A stretch of DNA of 64,000 bases from positions 21,241,273-21,305,272 of the forward strand of contig JBBMOA010000014.1 in the NCBI GenBank assembly GCA_037954235.1, written 5' to 3'. Below, piece by piece: positions 35,621 to 47,200 of this stretch; within the stretch, counting starts at the first letter, position 1, and the number at the start of each line of letters is the position of its first letter. The notes below the pieces were generated by a model. That model was not told where the DNA came from. It did not search any database and worked only from the letters and a program-made list of their open reading frames with translations. Made by a program: the position numbers and the translations under genes. Origin of the DNA: Aulostomus chinensis (taxonomy: Eukaryota > Chordata > Actinopteri > Syngnathiformes > Aulostomidae).

Positions 35621-37136
35621 TTCTGTTAGAAACCTTTAATAATCCACCTTAATATCGCCGCAACCATTTAAAGTCGACAGTTATTTAGGTAACAATTTCA
35701 GCTTTAATTGTTCTTCAATCATTCCATCTTCCACAAAATAATAGATTCCCTTTTCCCTGCTATGTAGGAGCTCCAAATCCCTTTGAATTTAAATGAAAGT
35801 TTAAAAAAAAATGCTTTAAGTGTGACAAAAAAAAAGGAACCCTTCAATCAAAAGATGAACATAAACACCGTGTTGCTAAATCCTCTTTGGATCGTCGACA
35901 TCAGCAGATGGAGACAACGTGATAGTTCTTGGTGTGCTTGATACACAATCATCATTCTTCAAAGATTATTCTTTACTGGCTCGGCCACTTCGACCATTTA
36001 TTTTACACAATGCTGAATTAATGTTCTGCACAAGTAACCCTTCATCTCGTGTATCAACCTTGGTATCTGTTATAAACCTCCAAAAGAAAACAGGTAAAAT
36101 AATAACAGGTAAAATTATACCAGACCACGGAGTGTTTCATCACTCCAGTCGCTCCGTCATGCTATAAATAACTAACAGTTCCATGCAACCTAAACAACTC
36201 TTCACAGCCAAAGAGCCTCATCTGTCACAGTAGAGTGTAATTCTTCCAAAAGTTTGTATGTAACTCACAGTAACACAGAACTTCCAGTCAGTTCAGTTGA
36301 AAATAAAAGAAAATAAAAAAAGCAAAGCACATGCTGAAAAATAAAAAAATGCATGTAAGATTTTGTTTGTTTTGGCGTCTAGCACTTCTTGAAATTCCCT
36401 TTAGTCCAAGTGTGAAGCAGTAACAGATTATTGATGATTCAAAGTCTAGATGGTCGGACACTCGCGCAGCAGAACTCTGAAACACTCTTTTGTAAACTCC
36501 ATCTGCAAAATGAAACAGCTTCACAAAGTCGTAAGGCATGAAGGAGCAGCGCTCCGTCTCCTGCAGCTTTAGGGTGCATGGAGGATGTGAAGAGACCAAC
36601 TGAGAAGAAAGGCGCTCTGAGCGCAGCAGGGCGACGGCGAGGGACGCACGGCTGATAATCAGAACAAGACCAATGTTTCAAACAAAAAGGCAACCAGTTC
36701 ACGAGCATCAGAAAATAACAAACAACCAGTGAAAGACCAAGATTAATATTCAGGCTGCATCTCCCACAAAGTACACCAGCACATCTTGATACCACACTGG
36801 GACTGCAAAACAGGAGGTTCAACACAAGAGGGAACGTCTCCACTCTGCTCCTCATGGCAGCAAAACTTTCAATGGGTCTGGTTTTTGGAAGCTCATTACC
36901 AGAGGAAAAGAAAACTGGGCTTTGATGGAGAATGACATGTTCGACTCGATCTGTCAAAATAAAGCAGCATCAAGTCAAACATGTGCTTTTAAAGCCAAGT
37001 GATATTTTGAGGGTTTAAGTCAGAACGGTGAGGTGGGTGGAGCCATTTTAGGTGGGGGAAGTGACAGCAGCAGGTATGTCCTCACAGCTGCTGCGGTTCT
37101 GACCTGTTGAACCCACTGTGGTCTGCTTTTTTGTAG

Positions 37137-37171
<35 letters not shown>

Positions 37172-38134
37172 CAAGGAGAAAATGTGCACTTTAAAACTCA
37201 TTGAAGCGACACCCCAATCACAGACATTCGTCTCAGTTCCTGCTTCCAGGACCATTCCTTCTCCTGCAGTCACAGATATCGTCATGTCGAACAGATCAAC
37301 TCTTATTATCATGATATTGAGGTGTCACCAGTTACTCTGATTCCTGCTTCCAATAATTTTGCTGGAGAATTCGGATCATTCCTAACATCTGACATGATCG
37401 TCCTTTTTCCTCGTGGGAATGGGCTTCCACAGCGCCTTGAGAAATATTTCAGGCGCAGAAAAACACGCTCTCCTGTTCCTGATGTTTCAAATCCTCCTGC
37501 AGATTCACGGACAGAACCACAGACCCCGAATCTGCAAGGTTATCGAGAGGTCACAACCTAAAGAGGGCAACTGTGCGCTTTGTGTGATAGCTTCAGTGTT
37601 TGGAGTTTTGTTTCTGATGGCAAAAGACATAGAAAAAATTAAACGATGAAACCCAAATTCTAATGTAAAGCGATGAAAGAAACGGTGAGGGTTTGCATCA
37701 CATTGTCAGGTAAATCCACCGCGATGATGTTGGTAAAGTTGTCACTGTCCTTCTGCCATAGTGCAGTAGAGGCTTCCGTGGGAGTGTTGACACACGTCGC
37801 ACCGCCAGCCGGTGAGCTGACTGCAGAGGATGACCCTGAAGGTGATGCAGACTGCTGGCATGTTTCCTTGCATCATTTCCCTCGATGGAACACTCGGCAC
37901 AAGCGGCAGCAGCAATGGCACGGCAGCGGTGAGACGCGGCTCGGCGCAGGCTCCGAAGATGATGGTCGCAGCTGAATGGAGGGGGGGTGCAGCTAACTTT
38001 GAACAGCATGTCATGGCCATCAGAACACAGTCGCGTGGCATGAAAAGAAATGTCCTGTCTCTCTATCGTCAGTCCTTGCTCCTTCCCGTCACTGTCATCC
38101 TCTCCAGTGACATGGTGGCGGGGGGGGGGGGTGC
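35621..38134 (-). other. rad23 3' UTR and rad23-eps15l1 intergenic region
   Basis: No coding sequence recognised. A minus-strand AATAAA (plus TTTATT at about 35,997-36,002) could end a rad23 3' UTR of about 2.1 kb. A (GT)n run lies at 37,137-37,170 and a G11 run at 38,121-38,131, just after the stop codon. Confidence 0.45.
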
Positions 38135-38248
38135 TTACTCATCGTCCCATGTTTGCTGTAACAGGAAGTTCGCAGCCAGATTTTCATTCTTCTCACAGGC
38201 AAAATAAGCCTGGATGACTAAACCTTCAGGGAAGCCCAGAGCTTTTAA
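38135..38248 (-). CDS. rad23a: rad23 exon 10 (UBA2 and stop)
   Basis: Thirty-seven codons (453-489) and a TAA stop, starting LKALGFPEGLVIQAYFACEK and ending QQTWDDE. The acidic end is typical of the family; human has QNFDDE. Confidence 0.96.
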   Translation of the reverse strand, partial: LKALGFPEGLVIQAYFACEKNENLAANFLLQQTWDDE

Positions 38249-41200
38249 CTGGAACACAAGACAAACGCTCAGGTTAGTGAGTGAGTCACTGGTGTCTTCA
38301 CCACAACTCGCAGTTGCTGATGCAGACCAGGTGATACTTGTGCTGGAGATGTCTGTGAGGAACTGACCCTCTCAATTGCCTCCTTTTCCTGCGGAGTGAC
38401 CTGGATGTAGTTGGTGTGTTGTGACCCCGGGGCCTCGGCACCCTCGCCTCCACCGTCTCCACCGCGTGGTTCGTTCAGCATCTGGACAAAACGCTCCTGG
38501 TGCTGCGTGATTTGCTGCATCATAAGAAGTACAAATTATTGTGAATACTGCAGTGCAGCTGATGCACGTGAGCCCGGCCGATGACATCAGCCGATGCGGC
38601 CTGTCACAGACGTATCGTATCCGCACGAACGCTTCTTTCCTCAGAACATAATCGAGAGAGTTGCTTGCATTAAATATCCAGTGAACTCAATTATCTTTGG
38701 AGGGTTAGGTTTACTTCCCTCTGTAGAATATAATCAATAATAATCCTGTGTGTCTTTGTCGTAGGGTTTGATAAACACACTTGAGGGAGAATATTGCTTT
38801 GATGTGACTGGATGTCATTTTGATCTTTTTCCACTTTCTAATGTTCTTATCAGCATTGGGCCAAATGTGGAAATGTGCAGAGACTCGAGTTTGAGATGCG
38901 CATAAAAACAATCAAAGACCGTTGATGGCATTCATCAAGAGGTCCTCACTGTTCCGTTGGTTCTTCGGTCGGATCGCCATTCAAGAGTGCTGTTGATCAC
39001 TCTCAAACTGATCCGCACAAAAAACAGGTTGCGTCCCTCCTGTCAAATGTCATTATTACTATTATTAGCAATATCAATAGCATTAATAATAATGATAATA
39101 ATCATAGTTTTTTCGGAGGAAAATGTTACATGGTTATTTAGCTGTATTCCATCAATAATTTTGAAATATTAATTAAAAATGACGCTAAGTGATGAGGCAC
39201 CATTTCCACATCTGCTCTCCCTCCTCAGCAGGAATCAGTTCCACTCACTCAAAGTCCAGATAGTTTGTGACGAGCAGAATCAAGAGTGAAGCTTGCAGCT
39301 GGCTGGACTGGTTGAGGTGCTGCTGGAGAGGTTTGGCTTATTGGGATTAAATCATGATCCAAATCAGGTGGCCCACCACAGCACGCCCAGGTGAGAAGTG
39401 GTCACGTGGGTGGAAGGTGACTGCTAACAGAGACTCACGGCCTGTCACAGTCTCTTCTTTGGTAAGTTGATGTACAAACCCAGGGATTGAACTGCCTCAA
39501 TAAACGGAATCATCATCATCTTGTTACTGACTCAACGCATCTTTTGCCGCTACGATGATGATACTATAATAATGCAAGCGCAGACTTTGACTTCAGGTCC
39601 GTTCAGGAGACATACGACGCTTCTTTTACCTCCAACTGGGGTTTAAAGAAGTTTGTTCATACACTTTGAAGTCCATTAATGTCCTGTGAAAACCTCCACA
39701 CAATTTGAGACCGTGGACTCTGCGGTCAGCCTGCTAACAAGCTGTTGTTACATCTGCAGCTCATCAGAGCAATAACGTCACACTTCATCCGTTTCTGAGT
39801 CGTGTCTGCAGCCCTGGACTGGTCGGGAAGTATTCTGGAGCTTTAACCAGCAGTGGGGAGGCGGCCGCTGCTGGTCCATGCTGGCTCTTCTTGAACTGGG
39901 GTGGGTAGGGATGGAGGCTCTTAGCCGCGTGGAGAAACGACTGATTCAAATCACAAAAGATGACGAGACTTGTGATGGATTTGTTGTGTAAGAGTCTGAG
40001 AGGGCTAATATCACCCTGGACTGGACTTAGATCTGCATAATGGGAAGTTTCAGGTACGATACAGGTGGAAGTTAACATAAACAGAAGGGAGCCACGTGCA
40101 CCCCCTCCCGCTCCCTCGGAGGAGGAGAGAGCAGGAGACACACCACAGGAGAGGCGAGCGCGTCGCAGCACAGTTCCGTCTGCTGTCAACAGCACACGTA
40201 GCATACACAATCATCGAGTTCCGAAAAGTGGTGGAGGTCAACGAATGCACTAATCGATAGGTCGATTATCGTTTATCCTAACAGGCCTTAGTGACTCGTG
40301 TCACCTTTTTGATATTTCACATCACTTTTATCACACTGTGAAACAATGACAATTCTACAGGCTCTGACTTGAGGCAGAAAACTGTCAAGGCAGAAGAAAT
40401 GTTGTGTTTTTGGCCTTTAGGTGGTACGTTCCTTTCTCTTTTTCTTCTTTCATCTCAGCTGTTAAATCCTTTTTTTAGTGTGTGGTTGGCACACAGCACG
40501 TTATTGTTTGGCGCTATTTCTTTAGTATGCTGAGTGTTTTGCCTGGCACGCACATCCAGTTAAGTTACAGGAACATTCAATGTCTCCGCTAGTGTCATGA
40601 ATCCAGCCAACACGTCGGAGTGTGAGGTGTCCCTCAGCGGTGCAGGTGTGTAGCAAGTGTGTAGCAGGTGTGCTGGTGTGGTACCTGCAGCAGCTGCGGG
40701 TTGTCTCGACCCAGCTGCTGCAACAGGGCCGGGAGGAGAGCTGGGTTCTGCTGGATGATTTGTCTCATTTGCTGGAACTGAGGCTGGTTCCTGAGGAACT
40801 CCAGAGGGTTCCCTGTGGTGAGAGTGCCTCCACCAGCAGAGGGAGGCTGACTGCCAGACACAGGCGCTGCTGGGGGAAGTCACACAAGTTAGGCATCCAA
40901 CGGCTGATGTCACCTGGTCAGCACATACAACCAACTCCAGGATTGTGTTTCTGTCCACAACATGAGAGGAGGCTGAATATTCTCTTTATCAGTGTTTTAG
41001 TCTCCACCAACTCCAATACAAAACATATGCTGTTAAGATGTTTATGGTAACCAGCCAGTTTATCACATGTAAATATTATAATGTCCTCCTCTAAACCTCC
41101 ACCTGTCTCCTAGACCCCATCCCAACTAAGCTGCTCCAAGACTTTCTCCCCTCGTTAGCCCCTCCCTCTTAGATATGATCAATGTGGCGCTGGTATCTGG

Positions 41201-44200
41201 TTCCGTCCCTCAGTCCTTTAAAGTAGCAGGAATTAAACCCTCCTCAAAAACAAGCCTGGATCCAGAAGTTCTACCAACTACAGACCAACATCACATCTTC
41301 CTTTTCTCTCCAAGGTTCTGGAGGAAGCAGTTGCTAAACAGCTCTGTGACTTCTCCACAGCAACAGCTGATTGGAGGATTCAGTCAGGTTCCAGGTTCAT
41401 CCTAGCACAGAAACAGAACTAGTCAGAGTTACCAGTGACCTCCTACTGGTACCAGATGAGGGACTGGTCTCTGTGCTGGTCTGATTAGATCTCAGTGCAG
41501 CTTTGATACCATTGACCACCATATCCTTCTACAGAGACTGGAACCTGTCACTGGTATTAAAGGAACCACACTAAACTGGTTCAGGTCATATTTACTAGGT
41601 CATCTCAGTTGGTACTAGTTAATGATGGTTCCTCTGAGACACTACAGTCAGTTCTGGTGTACAGGAGGGAGGTTCTCCACCTGCTCTACTAGGAGGGAGG
41701 TTCTACACCTGCTCTACTAGGAGGGAGGTTCTACACCTGCTCTACTAGGAGGGAGGTTCTACCCCTGCTCTACTAGGAGGGAGGTTCTCCACCTGCTCTA
41801 CTGGGAGGGAGGTTCTCCACCTGCTCTACTGGGAGGGAGGTTCTCCACCTGCTCTACTGGGAGGGAGGTTCTCCACCTGCTCTACTGGGAGGGAGGTTCT
41901 CCACCTGCTCTACTGGGAGGGAGGTTCTCCACCTGCTCTACTGGGAGGGAGGTTCTCCACCTGCTCTACTGGGAGGGAGGTTCTCCACCTGCTCTACGAG
42001 GACGGAGGCAGCAAAGACTGATGGAGCGATTTGACCCCATACAATAACACTGATTCGACTTGAGCCCTTTCTACACTGGAGACTCCCCTCAAAACAGCTG
42101 GAGACTCCTAACAGAGGATGGTGACAGAATGTTTTATACAGTCAATATTTTTTCTAAAAAATTGCAGAATGAGATCTCTCATTGTGAGTGAGTGAAGTCA
42201 CTGAGAACGACTGTCTCCCAACATACAGTGTGTCATCCAACCATTCGTGTGTTAGTATGATTGACAGGAGCATCAAAGGTGTGCTCTTACTGGTGGACTC
42301 GGCCGGGGGCTGCTGTGGTGGCTGTACGGCAGGGGTGGGGGGGTTGGATGGGACGCTGTGCCTGACTGGCTCCTGAGGTAGCACATCACCGGCCTCTGCT
42401 GGGATTCCCTGCAGCACACAGACATGTTCTACACACTCGGGCACACAGCGATATGACGAGGGAGTCATGAACTACAGCCGCCAGGTCGGTGAGACCTCAC
42501 CATGAGTAAATACTCCACCGCTCTGTCCGGGTTGTTGTAACTCGCTCTGAGGGCGGAGACCACTTGCTCCCGCTCATAACCCATAGACATGATCTCTGAC
42601 ACCAGGTTTTCATAGGCCTGACCCGTCACTGGGAAGAAAAGAAAGTGGTTTATGCCTCAATGACAAGAAACAGCAGCATCATTTTCAGACCACTTTGTGG
42701 CATGTCAGCAAGCTTCAGACAGAGGGAAACCAAACCCAGTTTGGAGGAGTCCACAACAACACAGTATCAGTTTGTGTCACATTCCAGGTTTATCAGCTGA
42801 ACCACACTGACGGGAACACCTCGAGTCCCAGCAGCTCCATGGGGGGAGCGAGATTTTCCTCCATTCACTGTGTGGATGACGCTGGTGCTGGAGAGAACGT
42901 CCAACACATGGATACAGCCTCTCCCAAGACTGCGTTCGGATCGTGAGGCTTCACATCCTTGTGGTCCTCACCCAAGCGCTCAGTGAACCTCAGACCCTCT
43001 GGATGAGAACTCACTCTGTTTGGACACTCATTTTCCTGTTCTTCTTTTTTTTCTTGTCCGCAGTTTGTTCTGAATTGAATTCTCTCTCATACGACTGTCT
43101 TTTTCTGAGCTTCCTTTGTGACTTATTTGGTCTAAATCTTTAAACTGCATTTCTCATCAGGCTTTGGAGAATGCAACCAAGCAACAAGCCAGCATCTGCA
43201 GACTGAGTTCATGTGTGTTTTGGTGGACCACCGTCACCAGAGGCCCAGACCTCCGAGCACCCCTGCTCCTCTGACTGTCAGCTGACTGACCCACCTCCTC
43301 ATCAGTGGGCTGCACCCAACAAACCTGGAACACTCTGACAATCAGTCCCTTATCAGACACGTGCGTGAAACTCTTAATACTGATGGGCACCACTTCTTCT
43401 TCTTGCTGAGTCCAGTAGAAAAAAAAGAATCCCACAACTTCCCTGAGCTCCAGCAGCACACAGTAACGCCCCCCCCCCCACACACACACACACACACACA
43501 ATTATGATGGAAGGAAAATGAAGATGGCACACTTTTTTACCTAGTATTGATGCTGCTTCCTCCAGGAGACCAAGGTCATCCGCAAGGCTTTGAGAGAAAT
43601 GAAAAATGTAGTAACAATGTTGTAAACACAAGAGATACACAGTACACCCTAGAGAGTACTACCTATGTACTGCATGCTGGTGAGAGACTGGACTCTGAGA
43701 AGGTCTTACACAAGTCTGCTGCTACTTCTCTGCTTCTGCTGCTGTAACAGTGCCAATTTCCCCACCGAGGGACGAATAAAGGCTCATCTTATCTTAAGTC
43801 TCATGGGTTGTGTGGTTCATTAATGGAGCACTGCAGAGACGATACATTTTTGTAGGTAAACCAGAAGTTAGCATCCCCGTGGTTCCCTCTACCAAAATCA
43901 GCTCTGTGGCAAACAAAAGATGGTGAGTTTGTTTCACATCACAAGTGCAGACTATAACCACAGGAGCTGAACGCCAACATCTGACTAAACCGATCATACA
44001 GCGATGCACATCACCACACCTAAGCTTTGCACCTTTTCTGTTTTTGGCATGATGACTTTTTGTGTCCTGGACAGCCTTTTTAATCTCCTTTCTTCGGTTT
44101 TCTGGATGCACCAAAGGCTTAGACACTCACGTGTGTGGTATTTGTGTATCTCTTTCATGCTGTGGGACCATTAGAAAATCTTAAGTGTGAGCCACAGGCT

Positions 44201-47200
44201 GTTTTCAGACTTTTAACTTAACACCCACTGACTTTGAGACGAGGGAACCAGATGTTCAACAATGCTAACTGATTTCCAGGTTCTAGGACTCATTCCCGCA
44301 CCGCTCGACGATGAGTGACCAAACTAAAGCAGCATTCACACACCTGAAGATAAAGAAACCCTGTTAAGTATTCAATGTCTGATTCTGTGTTAAGGTTGAA
44401 AAAAACAAACAGTTAAGGTTCCAAGTCATGAAAACTTCAGCAACGTGTTGGGAGTAAAGCAGCAAAGCAGATGACCAGCATAACAACTGTTGGAAACAGG
44501 CGGACACCTGGATCCAGAGGAGTGGACGAGCGCGGTGGCAGACGGTTGGGTCTCAGGCTCTTCCCTGGGCTTCTCCTCTGGCTCAGCGGTGCAGGCAGGG
44601 CTGTCTACCGGGTCTGTCTGTGCAGCCTCAGGGTTTGGGGCTGGGGCGGAGGTAGGGGGAGGGTTTGGGGCAGCAGCTGAGGCTGCTACTGGAGCAGAGT
44701 CCGGGGCTGTACTTAAGTTCAGAGCAGCAGTTGCTTCAGGTGACGTTAATGGGGTGTTGTCTGGAGCAGGGGGCGGACCTTCGGAGCACGGCACTGACTG
44801 TGGGGCAGGTGCAGGTGCAGGTGCAGGTGCAGGTGCAGGCACTGTATGTGTTGGTGTGGAAGTCTCTTGTGTTGAAGCAGGAGCAGGAGCTGGTGCTGCT
44901 GGGTCTACAGAGGAGGTGGAGGAGGAGGAGGAGGAGGAGGAGGAGGAGGGTGGTGCTGGCTGGGGAGTCACCTTTGGGGCTGCTTGTGGCAGGGGGGCTG
45001 CTTTAGGCTGCAAACAAAGAATAAAAGCTTGGTGTGATTGTACTTGATGACGGCGTTGACATTGATAATATCATTAGAGAATGAAGACTGTATTTCTGTT
45101 AGGCGATAAATTCCACAAAAACAATTCAGAGGCACAAACCTTCGTAACCATGACCACTACAAAGTTTTTTTCATCGATTTTGTACTCTTTCAGAGGGGTG
45201 TCATCATTTAAGATTTTACCTGAAACAAAAATGCCAGTAAATCAAACATGTCAGGACACATCTGTTTTGCAATTAAAAAGCATTCTTGCGTTTAATTTCT
45301 GACTTTAAAGACTCTCTCCCTCCCACCACATCAGGAGCAGCAATGTTCCGTTTGGCCCCTCCTCTCTGTCTTCTCCGGATCGCTACGAGTTTTGACAAAG
45401 GCCCGGGTAAGGAAGCTGCTGATGTGGTTCTGGTCCTTCCCCTCTATCCTCCTCAGTGTGTTCTCTGCAGACTATCCTGAAGACGTCGTCCCGAGTGAAC
45501 TTCGTGTCGTCGCCCGCAGTGTTGAGGTCTTCTGTGAACGTGTCCACCTCACATTTCTATTCGGACCCAGGTGTTGTCGACATATCTGAGCCGGCGGCTG
45601 GGAGCAGCTCCTGTGAAGGTGCTCGATGCTCTCCTCTCAGCTTCCTCCATGGACCAGTTGGCCACTGCTGGACACACGGGTGAGCCATGATACATCCATG
45701 CTTCTGCATCCGTGTCTGCAGAAACCTCCACTTTGCTGGAAGTAGGCAAAAGAATTTTGCTCTGCTGAACAGTTGGCTTTCCCGCTCACTGTCTTCACTG
45801 CTTCTTGGGTCAGAAACACGTGAAGCAGCATCATAGGAAACCATTGTTTCGTCTCGTTTCTCGTCTTGTTGGTGAAATCCTAGAGGTTTTTGATGTGATA
45901 TGGCGGGTTACTGCCGAACAAACGCCACCTACAACCAAGTTTGTGTCTTACTTGACTTTGAGAAGCTTCAACATGGAAGTGTAAAGAAAAGACACGCACA
46001 CAGATCAATACTTGCTGTTAGACTCTCTCTGCCCACTGGAACACAAGCAGGGGGCCATCAGAGCCCTAGACCACCGTGAACATGCGGACAGCGGGGGAAA
46101 CACATCAGGGGCCACCCTGTCTGGGTCTTTATCAAACCTCTACGAGATCCAGAGCAGACGGAGCGCCAGGTGGAACACTGCCACTCCTGATGTGGCTGAG
46201 AAACTCAGGAGGCTCCTTTACACGCATCCACATCCCTGATCCCTGAACCCAGGAACACGCGGAGGCAGGAGCTGGTCCCCCAGCGTGGGTCGGCCCTACA
46301 CCCTCAGTTAGATTAGTAGTAAGTGACCTGCTGAGAGTTCCACATACTGATGTTAATGTTGCTGTTAAAGATGTACTGATTTAGCGAGGCATTAAAACAG
46401 CTGACAAAGACAACAATATTTGAACTGTCAGTTAACGGTAACGAATCAACGCTGCCTGGAACCGAGTGCGATCCTTCACGTGCAGGATAACCTCAGGCTC
46501 ACCTGCATAGATGAGTTTTTGCCCCACAGCAGGAAATGCATCATTTCCTCGGTCCGCCTCTATTTTCTGCTTCAGGACTTTCACCTAACAAATATTAGAA
46601 GATGAAACATGGATGTCATGGGAGAAACAATGAAAAAGACCTCACTGCACTGCCAGACAGGATAGAGGGGCGAGACGGCACTCATCCACCAAAGTCAATA
46701 CACATTTTTTTCAAAAAGTGTCTTTTTGCTTTTTCAACACACAAAATGTAATGGCTTGCTTCAGTGGTTCTCAACCTGACGGGATTTTAAAGTCATCAGA
46801 CGCTGAAACCTTTTTTCCCTCTGTCTCAGGAGCAGATAGGAACGCAATGAAAACTACAAATCTTAGATCTTTGGCCTCCGTGGGAAAAAAACAACTCACC
46901 TTTGACCTCCCATTCAGTAAACAGTTTTACAAGCGCAGTAAACAGAAGCTGCAATGACAGGGTTCTGGCATTCAGGTCTTACAGGTCGAACACAGAAGTT
47001 GCAACAGGTTGAAATGGGTTAAAAATTTCAGTTAAGACTTGTTTTCAAGTGCAGAAACACTTCATGACAATCAAGAGATATCTCTGCCAGGACCAAATAC
47101 ATCAGGCACGACTGCTGCTACTGCCAGCCCAATATTTCCCAGAAATGATCTCTCTCATATACATACATATACACACACACACATATATATATACACACAC

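Noticed and set aside
36439..36957. 172-codon minus-strand open frame downstream of rad23
   Set aside because: Cys-rich, without similarity to anything I know. It lies in the putative 3' UTR with no supporting signals.
39785..40210. 141-codon minus-strand open frame in rad23 intron 8
   Set aside because: No recognisable family, no splice partners and no conserved motif; it is within the length expected by chance in GC-moderate sequence.
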